From contig NZ_CP059322.2 in the NCBI RefSeq assembly GCF_013694245.2, positions 2,166,001-2,230,000 of the forward strand: a stretch of 64,000 bases of DNA, read 5' to 3'. The notes beneath the pieces were generated by a model, which did not search any database, was not told the origin of the DNA, and was given only the letters and a program-made list of their open reading frames with translations. The position numbers were made by a program, and so were the translations under genes. Below, piece after piece: positions 48,966 through 57,989 of this stretch (positions are counted from its first letter, which is position 1; the number at the start of each line of letters is the position of its first letter). The stretch comes from Micromonospora ferruginea (GTDB lineage: Bacteria; Actinomycetota; Actinomycetes; Mycobacteriales; Micromonosporaceae).

Positions 48966-51386
48966 ATGACCGACCGCACCCCCCACCGCCCCGACGACCT
49001 GCTGGCCCGCCTCACCATCGCGGAGAAGCTCGGCCTGCTGCACCAGTGGCAGGCACCGGTCCCCCGGCTCGGCCTGCCGGCGTTCCGCACCGGCACCGAG
49101 GCGCTGCACGGCGTCGCCTGGCTCGGCGAGGCCACCGTCTTCCCGCAGGCGCTCGGCCTGGCGGCGAGCTGGAACCCGCGGCTGATCCGGGCGGTCGGCG
49201 CCGCCGTCGGCGACGAGGTGCGCGCCAAGCACCGGGCCGACCCGGTACGCGTCGGCCTCAACGTGTGGGCGCCGGTGGTCAACCCGCTGCGCGACCCCCG
49301 CTGGGGCCGCAACGAGGAGGGCTGGTCCGAGGACCCCTGGCTCACCGGCCGGCTCGCCACCGCCTACGCCTTCGGGCTGCGCGGCGACCACCCCACCCGG
49401 CTGCGGACCGCGCCGACGCTCAAGCACTTCCTCGGTTACAACAACGAGACCGACCGGGCGACCACCTCCAGCGACCTGCCGCCGCGCGTGCTGCACGAGT
49501 ACGAGCTGCCGGCGTTCCGCGCGCCGCTGGCCGCCGGCGCGGCGGTCGCCGTGATGGCGTCGTACAACCTGATCGACGGCGTGCCGGCGCACCTGAGCCC
49601 GCTCCTCGACGGCGAGCTGCGCGGCTGGGCCGACGACGAGGTGATGGTGGTCGGCGACGCCGGCGCGGTCGGCAACATCGCCGGCGTGCAGGCGCACCTG
49701 CCCGACCACGTCGCCGGGTTCGCCGCCGCGCTGCGCGCCGGGGTGGACAGCTTCACCGAGGACGACGACGATCCCGGTCCCACCGTCGAGCGGCTCACCG
49801 AGGCGCTGGCCCGGGGGCTGATCGGCGAGTCCGACGTGGACCGGGCGGTCCGGCGGATCCTGTCGGTGCGGCTGCGCCTGGGCGACCTCGACCCGCCCGG
49901 GCACGACCCGTACGCCGACGTGCCGGCCGACGTCGTCGACTGCCCCGCGCACCGGGAACTCGCCCGCGAGGCCGCCCGCCAGTCGATGGTGCTGCTCGGC
50001 AACGACGGGCTGCTGCCGCTCTCGCCCGACCTGCGGGTCGCCGTGCTCGGCCCGCTCGCCGGCACCGTGCTCACCGACTGGTACAGCGGCACCCTGCCGT
50101 ACGCGGTCACCGCGTACGACGGGCTGCTCGGGCGGCTGCGCGAGGTCACCACCCACCCCGGCGCGGACCGGGTCACGTTGCGCGTCGGGCAGCGCGCGGT
50201 GCGCTGCGCCGACGGCGGGCCGCTGACCCTCGCCGACACGACGCCGGCCGAGTTCGACGTGGTCGACTGGGGCAACGGCGTGCTGGCGCTGCGCGCGGTC
50301 GACACCGGCGGCCACGTCGGCGCGGACGACACCGGCGCGCTGGTCGCCGATCGTCCGGGCCCGGGCGGTTGGGTGGTCCGCGAGACGTTCCGGGTGTGCC
50401 ACCGCCCCGACGGCACGGCGTGGCTGCACCACATCGCCACCGACCGGCACGTCGCCGTCGACGCCGGCGGCCGGCTCACCGTCGCCGCCGGCGAGCCCGC
50501 CGCGTTCGCCGTGGAGCTGCGGGCCGACGGCGCGGCCGAGGCCGCCGCGCTGGCCGCTACCGCCGACGTGGCCGTGGTGGTGCTCGGCAACCACCCGATG
50601 GTCAACGGCCGGGAGACCGAGGACCGCGTCGACCTGGCGCTGCCGGCCGGGCAGCTCGACCTGCTGCGTGCCGTGCACGCGGCGAACCCGCGCACCGTGC
50701 TGGTGCTGACCAGCAGCTACCCGTACGCGGTGGGCTGGGCGCGGGAGCACCTGCCGGCGGTGCTGTGGAGCGCGCACGGCGGGCAGGAGCACGGCAACGC
50801 GCTGGCCGACGTGCTGCTGGGCGCGGAGGACCCGGGCGGCCGGCTCACCCAGACCTGGTACGCCGACGCCGCCGAGCTGCCCGACCTGCTCGACTACGAC
50901 GTCATCGGCGCCGACGCCACCTACCTCTACCACCGGGGCGAGCCGCTGTACCCGTTCGGCCACGGGCTCAGCTACGCCGAGTTCGCCTACGCCGACCTCC
51001 GGTTGAGCACCGCCACGGCGCACGCCGGCGAGGAGGTGCGGGTGAGCGTCGAGGTCACCAACGCCGGCCGCCGGCCGGGCACCGAGGTGGTGCAGCTCTA
51101 CACCCGGCAGCGGCGCTCCCGGGTCAAGCAGCCGCTGCGGCAGTTGCGCGACTTCGCCCGGGTCACCCTGGAGCCGGGCTGCGCGGCCCGGGTCACGTTG
51201 CGGCTGCGTACCGCGGAGCTGGCCTGGTGGGACGAGACCCGGGCGGCCATGGTGACCGAGGACGCCACCCACTCGGTGCTGGTCGGCCGCTCCGCCCGCG
51301 ACGTCCGGCTGGCCGGCGCGCTCACCGTGACCGGCGGCGGCGCCGCGAGCACGCCCGACGCGCGGGGCTGCGGGGTGGCCCGGTGA
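48966..51386 (+). CDS. Glycoside hydrolase family 3 beta-glucosidase/xylosidase
   Basis: An 806-residue enzyme. The N-terminal barrel contains EALHGVAWLGEATVFPQALGLA, NVWAPVVNPLRDPRWGRNEEGWSEDP, LKHFLGYNNE and the nucleophile Asp231 in VVGDAGAVGN. The second domain begins REAARQSMVLLGNDGLLPL. It is interrupted by an inserted beta-rich segment of about 130 residues (roughly 395-530), then VVLGNHPMVNGRETEDR. A fibronectin-III-like domain closes it. No signal peptide is seen. ATG 48966 follows GGAGG. It likely removes beta-linked glucose or xylose after the GH31 and GH42 enzymes. Confidence 0.9.
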   Translation: MTDRTPHRPDDLLARLTIAEKLGLLHQWQAPVPRLGLPAFRTGTEALHGVAWLGEATVFPQALGLAASWNPRLIRAVGAAVGDEVRAKHRADPVRVGLNVWAPVVNPLRDPRWGRNEEGWSEDPWLTGRLATAYAFGLRGDHPTRLRTAPTLKHFLGYNNETDRATTSSDLPPRVLHEYELPAFRAPLAAGAAVAVMASYNLIDGVPAHLSPLLDGELRGWADDEVMVVGDAGAVGNIAGVQAHLPDHVAGFAAALRAGVDSFTEDDDDPGPTVERLTEALARGLIGESDVDRAVRRILSVRLRLGDLDPPGHDPYADVPADVVDCPAHRELAREAARQSMVLLGNDGLLPLSPDLRVAVLGPLAGTVLTDWYSGTLPYAVTAYDGLLGRLREVTTHPGADRVTLRVGQRAVRCADGGPLTLADTTPAEFDVVDWGNGVLALRAVDTGGHVGADDTGALVADRPGPGGWVVRETFRVCHRPDGTAWLHHIATDRHVAVDAGGRLTVAAGEPAAFAVELRADGAAEAAALAATADVAVVVLGNHPMVNGRETEDRVDLALPAGQLDLLRAVHAANPRTVLVLTSSYPYAVGWAREHLPAVLWSAHGGQEHGNALADVLLGAEDPGGRLTQTWYADAAELPDLLDYDVIGADATYLYHRGEPLYPFGHGLSYAEFAYADLRLSTATAHAGEEVRVSVEVTNAGRRPGTEVVQLYTRQRRSRVKQPLRQLRDFARVTLEPGCAARVTLRLRTAELAWWDETRAAMVTEDATHSVLVGRSARDVRLAGALTVTGGGAASTPDARGCGVAR

Positions 51387-52396
51387 CCGGCCGGGGCGCC
51401 GGTGAGCAGGTCACCATCGCCGACGTGGCCCGCCACGCCGGGGTGGCCGCGAGCACCGTGTCGTACGTGCTCAGCGGCAAGCGCGTCATCTCCGCCGGCA
51501 CCCGCACCCGGGTCCTGGCCAGCGTGCGCGCCCTGGGCTACCACCCGAACGCCGGCGCGCGCGCCCTGGCCAGCCGCAAGGCCAACGTGATCGCGCTGGT
51601 GCTGCCGCTGCGCACCGGCATGCAGGTGCCGGTGGTGATGCGCTTCGCCACCGCGGTGGTCACCACCGCCCGCCGCTTCGACCACGACGTGCTGCTGGTC
51701 ACCGCCGACGAGGGCCCGGCCGGGCTGCACCGCATCGCCGGCAGCGCGCTCGTCGACGGGGTGCTGCTGATGGACGTGGAGTTGGAGGACTCGCGGGTGC
51801 CGCTGCTGCGGGACCTGGCGCTGCCCGGCGTGCTGATCGGGCACCCGGCCGACAGCACCGGCCTGGCCTGCGTGGACCTCGACTTCCGGCGCGCCGGCGA
51901 GCTGTGCGTGGAGCACCTGGCCGCCGCCGGGCACCGCCGGATCGCGCTGCTCGGCGCCCCGGCCGCCGTCTACGACCGGGGCACCGGCTTCGCCCACCGC
52001 ACCCGCTCGGGCGTGCTCGCCGCGGCCGGCCGGCTGGGTGTCGACGCGGTGACCCGGCCCTGCGAGGAGGCCCCGGGGGCGGTGCGCCGGGACCTGGCGG
52101 CGCTGCTGGACGAGCAACCCGACGTGACCGGCCTGGTGGTGCAGAACGAGTCGGCGGTCGGGCCGGTGCTGTCCACCCTGCCCCTGCTGGACCGCCGGGT
52201 CCCGCAGGACGTCGCGGTGGTCGCGGTCTGCCCCGACGAGCTGGCCGAGCCGTCCGGCTTGACCTGCGTGCCGGTGCCCGCCGAGGAGGTGGGCCGGCAG
52301 GCGGTGACGCTGCTGATGCGGCGGCTGCGCGACGAGCCGGTGCCGGAGGTGACGCTGCTGGAACCCCGGCTGACCGTGCGCGACACCAGCCGGTGA
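51383..52396 (+). CDS. LacI-family transcriptional regulator
   Basis: A 337-residue repressor. The N-terminal helix-turn-helix reads VTIADVARHAGVAASTVSYVLSG, followed by the hinge GYHPNAGARALASRKANVI, then a periplasmic-binding-like ligand domain. The GTG start overlaps the GH3 stop, so it is coupled to the gene it probably represses through the two GAAGCGCTTC palindromes upstream of GH3. Confidence 0.92.
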   Translation: MTGRGAGEQVTIADVARHAGVAASTVSYVLSGKRVISAGTRTRVLASVRALGYHPNAGARALASRKANVIALVLPLRTGMQVPVVMRFATAVVTTARRFDHDVLLVTADEGPAGLHRIAGSALVDGVLLMDVELEDSRVPLLRDLALPGVLIGHPADSTGLACVDLDFRRAGELCVEHLAAAGHRRIALLGAPAAVYDRGTGFAHRTRSGVLAAAGRLGVDAVTRPCEEAPGAVRRDLAALLDEQPDVTGLVVQNESAVGPVLSTLPLLDRRVPQDVAVVAVCPDELAEPSGLTCVPVPAEEVGRQAVTLLMRRLRDEPVPEVTLLEPRLTVRDTSR

Positions 52397-52407
52397 CCCG
52401 GCCCGCG

Positions 52408-53100
52408 TCAGCCGCCCTGCAACAGCAGCAGGAACGGCGGGACGGGATCCGCCACGGTGCTCAGGTTGGCCGCCAGGACCACCAGCGCGGCCACCGCCGG
52501 CACGGCCGGGAGCAACCCGAGCCACCGACGCCGGCGCCAGGTCAGCACCGACAGGCCGGCCAGGACGGCGGCCAGCAGGCCGACCAGCGCGCCCTTCACC
52601 ACGTGCCACCGCACGTACTCGTCCAGCATCACGTCCAGGGCGGGTGACGTCGGGCCGTGCTCGGCCTGGTCGCGGACCTGGGCCAGGACGGCGGCCAGGT
52701 GGTCGTCGGCCGGGCCGGACGCCAGGGCCGGCAGCAGCGTGCCGAACGGGGACACCGCGCCCTGCACGGTGGCGATGAGCAGCACCGCCACGGCGAGCGC
52801 GAGCACCCCGATCGGCAGCCGCAGCCGCGGGAGCCGGTAGGCCGACGTCACCAGCACCCCGAGCAGCGGCAGGGCGATCGCCACGCGGGCCAGGTGAAGG
52901 CGGAACTGCTGGTCGACGAGCCGCTGGAGGTCGGGCGGGAAGCCCGGGCCGCCCGCGGACCAGTAGGCGACGAAGGCGCGCGGGACGTCGTCGGGCCGGA
53001 CGGCACCGACCAGCGGCGGGACGAGGAAGAACGCGACGGCCAGGACGACGGCCATGGTGAGGAGCCCGGCGGCGTGCCGCCGGGCGGTGGAGGTGGTCAA
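52408..53100 (-). CDS. Membrane protein linked to two-component system
   Basis: A 230-residue protein starting at TTG 53100, supported by AGGAG seven bases upstream; homology-like hydrophobic sequence begins soon after. Four or more membrane helices and an extracellular loop around residues 40-70 are predicted. No family was recognised. It lies 10 bp after the response regulator and is probably in its operon, perhaps as an effector or accessory sensor. Confidence 0.7.
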   Translation of the reverse strand: MTTSTARRHAAGLLTMAVVLAVAFFLVPPLVGAVRPDDVPRAFVAYWSAGGPGFPPDLQRLVDQQFRLHLARVAIALPLLGVLVTSAYRLPRLRLPIGVLALAVAVLLIATVQGAVSPFGTLLPALASGPADDHLAAVLAQVRDQAEHGPTSPALDVMLDEYVRWHVVKGALVGLLAAVLAGLSVLTWRRRRWLGLLPAVPAVAALVVLAANLSTVADPVPPFLLLLQGG

Positions 53101-53110
53101 CGAGGGGCTC

Positions 53111-53761
53111 CTAGTCGGATCGGCTGCGCAGGTAGGTGAGCACGGCGAGAACCCGCCGGTTGGTGTCGTCGCTGACCGGCAGGTCCAACTTGGCCAGGAC
53201 GTTGCCGATGTGCTTGGCGACACCGGCCTCGGTCAGGGAGAGGGTCCGGGCGACGGCCGCGTTCGAGTGCCCCTGCGCCACCAGCGCGAGGACCTCGCGT
53301 TCGCGCGGGGAGAGCTGCCGCAGCGGGTCCCGGTGGCGTTGCATGAGCTGCCGTACCACCTCCGGGTCGACCACCGTGGCGCCCCCGGCCACCCGGCGGA
53401 GCTGCCCGGCGAACTCGGTCACGTCGCCGATGCGGTCCTTGAGCAGGTAGCCGATGAACCGGCCGGAGCCCGAGGCGAGCAGGTCCGCGGCGTAGCTGTG
53501 CTGCACGTACTGGCTGAGGGCGACCACCGCGAGCTGCGGATCCTCGGCACGCAGCGCCACCGCGGCCCGCAGCCCCTCGTCGGTGTGCTCCGGCGGCATC
53601 CGCACGTCGGTGATCACGAGGTCCGGGCGGTGCTCGCGGACGGCGGCCAGCAACGCCGGCGCGTCACCGACGGCGGCGACGACCTCGATGCCGAACCGGG
53701 GCAGCATCGCGCTCAGCCCCTCCCGCAGCAGCACCGAGTCCTCGGCGATCACGACGCGCAC
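53111..53761 (-). CDS. NarL/LuxR-type response regulator
   Basis: A 216-residue regulator. The receiver domain has Asp52 in LVITDVRMP and a switch Lys in GYLLKDRI. The C-terminal LuxR helix-turn-helix is LSPREREVLALVAQGHSNAAVARTLSLTEAGVAKHI. The GTG start overlaps the sensor kinase stop by 13 bp. Its targets are not evident from the sequence. Confidence 0.92.
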   Translation of the reverse strand: MRVVIAEDSVLLREGLSAMLPRFGIEVVAAVGDAPALLAAVREHRPDLVITDVRMPPEHTDEGLRAAVALRAEDPQLAVVALSQYVQHSYAADLLASGSGRFIGYLLKDRIGDVTEFAGQLRRVAGGATVVDPEVVRQLMQRHRDPLRQLSPREREVLALVAQGHSNAAVARTLSLTEAGVAKHIGNVLAKLDLPVSDDTNRRVLAVLTYLRSRSD

Positions 53762-54990
53762 GGCAGCTCCACCCGCAGGACCGTCGGACCGCCGGGCGGG
53801 CTCGACATCAGCAGCCGTCCCCCGGCCGCGGCGGCGCGGTCGGCGAGCCCGGTCAGCCCGGATCCGCGCGCCGGGTCGGCGCCGCCGCCACCGCCGTCGC
53901 GGACCTCGACCAGGAGCCCGTCGGCCCCGCGGCGGGCGGTGACGGTGACCTCGGTGGCGCCGGCGTGCTTCGCGGCGTTGGCCAGGCCCTCGGAGACCAC
54001 CGCGTACGCGACGGACTCCACCTCGGCCGGGAACCGCGCCGAGGCGACGTCGACGCGGACGTCGAGGCCGCTCGCGGCGGCCAGCTCCTCGACCGCGGCG
54101 CGCAGGCCCAGCTCCCGCAGGGCGCGCGGGCTGATGCCGCGGATCAGGTCCCGCAGCTCGGCCATCAGCGTCATGGCCTGCCCGTGCGCGGCGGCCATCG
54201 CGGCGTCGGCCGGCGAGGCGGGCGGCAGGTCGAGCCGGGCCAGCCCGATCTGCATGGTCAGGGCGACCAGGCGCTGCTGGGCGATGTCGTGCAGGTCGCG
54301 TTCGATGCGTACCCGTTCGGCGTCGAACGCGTTCATCAGCCGGGTCCGGGACCGGGCCACCTCGATCAGGTCCTCGGACGGCTCGGGGCGCAGCAGCATC
54401 CGGGCCAGCGCGGCGTGCGCCCCGCCCAACAGCGCGGCCAGGTAGAGCAGCACCGGGATCAGCAGCAGCCCGCCACCGGCCCGCCCGACGACGCTGACCA
54501 GCGGGTCCGCCACCGAGATCCGGTGCTGCACCGCGACCGGCGTCGAGACGACGAGCAGCGCGACGACGGCGAGCACCCCGAGCCACAGCGGGCCGACGAC
54601 GCCGAGCAGCACCATGTAGGCGACCGCCCGCCAGGTGGCCGGGTCGGTGTAGAGGTCGCCCCGGCGCCCGGGCGACGGCGGGGCGTCGCCGACCAGCCGC
54701 AGCCGCCACCGTTCGGCGCGGGCCGTCGAGAGCGCCACCTGCGGGCCGAGCAGCCCGAGTAGGCCCACCCCGACCAGTCCGAGACCGGCCGCCACGACCA
54801 GGTGACCACCCGTATGCCCGGCGTGCAGCACCACGGCGGCCGACAGCAGCGGCGTCAGCGGCACCGCCAGCGCGAGCCACAGCAGGCCGGCGGCGACCGC
54901 GGTCGTGACGGCGTAGGCGAAGCCGCGCCACGGCCAGGTCGAGACCAGGAACTGTCGCCCGGTCACCGCCCGGAGCAGCGCTTCTGCCAT
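53749..54990 (-). CDS. NarL-type sensor histidine kinase
   Basis: A 413-residue kinase. About six membrane helices occupy residues 20-190, then a HisKA_3 domain with His234 in ERDLHDIAQQRLVAL, and a HATPase_c domain with the N-box VVSEGLANAAKHAGATEV and G-box GSGLTGLADR. No separate extracellular sensing domain is present, so it may detect membrane state or a membrane-associated ligand, as in LiaS/DesK-like systems. It heads an operon with the response regulator and a membrane protein. Confidence 0.92.
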   Translation of the reverse strand: MAEALLRAVTGRQFLVSTWPWRGFAYAVTTAVAAGLLWLALAVPLTPLLSAAVVLHAGHTGGHLVVAAGLGLVGVGLLGLLGPQVALSTARAERWRLRLVGDAPPSPGRRGDLYTDPATWRAVAYMVLLGVVGPLWLGVLAVVALLVVSTPVAVQHRISVADPLVSVVGRAGGGLLLIPVLLYLAALLGGAHAALARMLLRPEPSEDLIEVARSRTRLMNAFDAERVRIERDLHDIAQQRLVALTMQIGLARLDLPPASPADAAMAAAHGQAMTLMAELRDLIRGISPRALRELGLRAAVEELAAASGLDVRVDVASARFPAEVESVAYAVVSEGLANAAKHAGATEVTVTARRGADGLLVEVRDGGGGGADPARGSGLTGLADRAAAAGGRLLMSSPPGGPTVLRVELPCAS

Positions 54991-55101
54991 GTGCCCAGGT
55001 TAGGTGGGCGCTGACCGGCGCGGACAGCACGCTGGTGGGACACCTCGGGTAGACCTGGCACTACCCGTCACGGGACGCGCGACACGGGCATGGCGAGCAG
55101 G

Positions 55102-55926
55102 CTACCGCCGGGCGTCGCGGTGCCGCCGCACCATTCCGGCGGCCAGCACGGCCCGGTCCAGGTCACCGGCGGCGATGCGCTTGGCGACGGTACGCCGCAC
55201 CAGCCGGTCGGCCAGCGCCGGCGCGTGCCGGGCCAGCGCCAGCTCGACGCGTCCGCGCCGGGTGGTGGCCACGTCGCGGGGCGCGCGCCGGGTGGTGGCG
55301 GCGCGCAGGATCGCCGTCACCACCCCGTCGACCGGCTCCGGCCGGGACACGCCGTTCAGCGACAGCCCGGCCGCCACGGTGCTGTCGTGGATCGGCGAGT
55401 CGACCATGCTGGGGTAGACGACGCTGACCCCGACGTGCGTGCCGACCTCGTGGCGCAGCGCGTCGGCGTACGCGACCAGGGCGCGTTTGCTCACCCCGTA
55501 GGCGGCGGCCAGTGGCAGCGGCAGCACGGCCATCCGGCTGGCCACGAAGATCACCCGACCGTGGGCGGCCTCCAGGGCGGGCAGCGCCGCGGCCGTGGTC
55601 CGCCAGGCGGCGAGCAGGTTCACCTCCACCTGCCGGCGCACCACCTCGTCGGGGGCCAGCTCGGCCGGCGCGGGCCCGCCGACCCCGGCGTTGTTGATCA
55701 GCAGGTCCAGCCCGCCGAGGCGGTCGACGGCGGCGGCCACGGCCGCCGGCGTGGCCGCCGGGTCGGTCAGGTCGACGCCGAGCACCGGCGGCGTGGCGTC
55801 GGCGTCGGCGTGCAGGTCCAGCCCGAGCACGTGCGCGCCGGCGGCGCTCAGCGCGTCGCCGAGGCGCCGGCCGAAGGTGCCCCGCGCGCCGGTGACCAGC
55901 ACCCGCCGTCCGGCCAGCGCGCTCAC
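55102..55926 (-). CDS. Short-chain dehydrogenase/reductase
   Basis: A 274-residue SDR with cofactor motif VLVTGARGTFGRRLGDAL, NNAGVGG, catalytic Ser in IFVASRMAV and the Tyr/Lys pair in YGVSKRALV. An Asp in LGLDLH at the end of the second strand favours NAD. The GTG start overlaps the flavin monooxygenase stop. Together the two probably oxidise a ketone or alcohol substrate under control of the TetR regulator. Confidence 0.9.
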   Translation of the reverse strand: MSALAGRRVLVTGARGTFGRRLGDALSAAGAHVLGLDLHADADATPPVLGVDLTDPAATPAAVAAAVDRLGGLDLLINNAGVGGPAPAELAPDEVVRRQVEVNLLAAWRTTAAALPALEAAHGRVIFVASRMAVLPLPLAAAYGVSKRALVAYADALRHEVGTHVGVSVVYPSMVDSPIHDSTVAAGLSLNGVSRPEPVDGVVTAILRAATTRRAPRDVATTRRGRVELALARHAPALADRLVRRTVAKRIAAGDLDRAVLAAGMVRRHRDARR

Positions 55927-57233
55927 CGGGTCGCTCCGGCGCGTCGCCGGCCGGCGGTCAGCTCCCGGCGCAGCTCGGCCAGGTAGGCGTCGAAGTCGAC
56001 GCGCATGTGCGGGCGGCGTTGCCCCCACCGGGCGGTGGCGGCTCGCAGTTCGGCCCGGCAGGCGGCGGCCTGGCGGGCCGGCTCCGGGGCCGTCCAGGTG
56101 CCGGCCAGCCGGGCGGCGACCAGCCGGGCCTGCGCCTCCAGCAGCGGGAACGCCGCCCCGGTGGACTGCATCAGCCCGACGAACGCCAGCCCGGGGGCGT
56201 CCAGGTGGAACACGTGCCGGTACAGCGGCAGCCGCTCGGCGCCGTCGCCGAGCAGCTCCGGGTCGAGGAACGGCACCCGCACCCGGTAGCCGGTGCACCA
56301 GATGACCAGGTCGACCTCGTCGGCGCGGCCGTCGGTGAACTCGACCCGCCGCCCGTCGAAGCGGGCGATGCCGGGCCGGGGCGCGATGTCGCCGTGGGTG
56401 AGCCGCGACAGCAGCGCGTCGGAGAGCGTCGGGTGGTCCTGGAGGAAGCCGTGCGCCGGGGCGGGCAGCCCGTAGCGGGTGGGCGGGCCGACGGTGGCGG
56501 TGAGCATGCCCTGGCTGATCCGCTGGCGCAGCCGCCACGGCAGCCGGCGTGCCAGGGCCCCGTTGAGCGTGTCCGAGGGGCGTCCGAGCAGGTACTTGGG
56601 CACCACCCAGACGCCGCGGCGCAGCGACAGCAGCGTCCGCTCGGCGGCGTGCGAGGCGTCGACGGCGATGTCCATGGCCGAGTTGCCGCCGCCCACGACC
56701 AGCACCCGGCGCCCGGTGAGCTGCTCCGGCCCCCGGTAGTCGTGGCTGTGCATCTGCGCGGCCGCGCACTCGCCCGGGTAGGGCTCGGGCAGGTGGGGCG
56801 CCCGGTTGTGCCCGTTGGCGACCACCACGGCCTCGACGTCGACCTTGACCGGCCCGTCGGGGCCGGTGGCGTGCACCCGCCAGCCGTCGCCGGTGCGGGT
56901 GACCCGCTCGACGGTGTGCCGCAGCCGTACCGCCTCGCGCAGCGCGAACCGGTCGGCGTAGTCGTCGAGGTAGCCGGCGACGCGGGTGTGGTCGGGGTAG
57001 TCGGGCCAGTGCGCCGGCATCGGGTGGTCGGCGAACTCGGTGCGCCCCTTGCTGGTGTTGAGGTGCAGCGTCCGGTAGGCCGGCGAGTCGGGCGCGCCGT
57101 AGACCCACAGGCCGCCGGGCGTGTCGGCGCTCTCGAACGCCACCGCCGGCACCCCGGCGTCGGCGAGCGCCTTGAGCGTGGCCAGTCCGGCCGCGCCGGC
57201 ACCGACGACCGCGACCCTGGGTGGTGCCGCCAT
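55923..57233 (-). CDS. Flavin-containing monooxygenase (FMO/BVMO type)
   Basis: A 436-residue flavoprotein with the FAD motif VAVVGAGAAGLATLKAL, the NADPH motif VLVVGGGNSAMDIAVDAS, and a HFHLDAP-like FMO signature region given here by VFHLDAPGLAFVGL. It would add one oxygen atom to a heteroatom or ketone. It is the first gene of a two-gene operon with the SDR and has a TetR-type operator directly upstream at 57246-57267. Confidence 0.9.
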   Translation of the reverse strand: MAAPPRVAVVGAGAAGLATLKALADAGVPAVAFESADTPGGLWVYGAPDSPAYRTLHLNTSKGRTEFADHPMPAHWPDYPDHTRVAGYLDDYADRFALREAVRLRHTVERVTRTGDGWRVHATGPDGPVKVDVEAVVVANGHNRAPHLPEPYPGECAAAQMHSHDYRGPEQLTGRRVLVVGGGNSAMDIAVDASHAAERTLLSLRRGVWVVPKYLLGRPSDTLNGALARRLPWRLRQRISQGMLTATVGPPTRYGLPAPAHGFLQDHPTLSDALLSRLTHGDIAPRPGIARFDGRRVEFTDGRADEVDLVIWCTGYRVRVPFLDPELLGDGAERLPLYRHVFHLDAPGLAFVGLMQSTGAAFPLLEAQARLVAARLAGTWTAPEPARQAAACRAELRAATARWGQRRPHMRVDFDAYLAELRRELTAGRRRAGATR

Positions 57234-57245
57234 ACCCGCCCCCTT

Positions 57246-57267
57246 TTATCCAACGACCGCTGGATAA
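57246..57267. promoter_or_regulatory. TetR operator upstream of the monooxygenase
   Basis: TTATCCA (57246-57252) and TGGATAA (57261-57267) form a perfect inverted repeat with an 8 bp spacer, 13 bp before the monooxygenase start. It matches the operator at 57960-57981 in half-sites and spacing. Confidence 0.75.
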
Positions 57268-57289
57268 TCCCCGGTGGGCGGGGGCCCGG

Positions 57290-57940
57290 TCAAGGGGTGG
57301 CCGGCGGGTAGAGCCCGTCGAGCAACCGGTGCACGAACGCGCGGAACTCCCGCCGCTCCCGGGCCGCCGAGCCGGCGCGCGCGGCCAGCGCCACCACGTG
57401 CCCGTGCACCGCCCAGACCAGGCTGCGCACGGTGACGTGCGGGGCCGGCTCGGTCAGCGCCCCGGCCTCGGCCGCGGCGGCGAGCAGCCGCTCGACCTGC
57501 GCGTACAGCGGCGCGGCGTAGCGCTGGTCCAGCTCGGCGTGCCGCTGCGGCTCCAGCCAGCGACGCAGCCACAGCGCGGTCGTCTCCGGCCGGTCCTCCA
57601 GGAAGTCGACGAACACGTCGACCAGGTCGTGCAGGGCGCGCAGCGCGTCGGCCGGCCCGGCGGCCAGGGCGGCGCCCGCCCGTTCCCCGGCGGCCTCCAG
57701 CGCCTCCCGTTCGGCGGCGAACACCCGGGCGAAGCAGGCGTCGTAGAGCTGCGCCTTGGCGCCGGTGTGGTGCGCGACGGTGGCCACGTCGACGCCGGCG
57801 GCCGCCGCGACGTCCCGGACGCTGACCGCGTCGAAGCCCCGCTCGGCGAAGAGCGCGGTGGCGGCGGCGAGCACGAGGTCGCGGGTGGGCCGCTGGTCGT
57901 CACGGCGGGGCCGGCCCGGCCGGCGGCGAGGCATGGTCAT
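57290..57940 (-). CDS. TetR-family transcriptional regulator
   Basis: A 216-residue repressor. A basic N-terminus RRRPGRPRRDDQRPTRD leads to the helix-turn-helix LFAERGFDAVSVRDVAAAAGVDVATVAHHTGAKAQLYDACF, and a C-terminal ligand domain follows. The start is ATG 57940 or 57934. It is divergent from the MFS transporter, and matching operators flank its locus, so it probably controls itself, the transporter and the monooxygenase-SDR operon. Confidence 0.92.
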   Translation of the reverse strand: MTMPRRRPGRPRRDDQRPTRDLVLAAATALFAERGFDAVSVRDVAAAAGVDVATVAHHTGAKAQLYDACFARVFAAEREALEAAGERAGAALAAGPADALRALHDLVDVFVDFLEDRPETTALWLRRWLEPQRHAELDQRYAAPLYAQVERLLAAAAEAGALTEPAPHVTVRSLVWAVHGHVVALAARAGSAARERREFRAFVHRLLDGLYPPATP

Positions 57941-57959
57941 CCGGCCATTGTTCCCCCTA

Positions 57960-57981
57960 CAATCCAGCATCCGTTGGATTG
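57960..57981. promoter_or_regulatory. TetR operator in TetR/MFS divergent promoter
   Basis: CAATCCA (57960-57966) and TGGATTG (57975-57981) form a perfect inverted repeat with an 8 bp spacer, 8 bp before the MFS start. With the site at 57246 it defines the consensus ATCCA-N8-TGGAT. Confidence 0.75.
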
Positions 57982-57989
57982 GGGTGGCG

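Noticed and set aside
54993-55009. GCCCAGGTTAGGTGGGC before the sensor kinase as an iron-regulator (IdeR/DmdR) box
   Set aside because: Only the central AGGTTAGG resembles the box; the palindrome has different arms and lies far from the NRPS genes. No iron or zinc box was seen in the NRPS promoters, so metal control of the cluster is not claimed.
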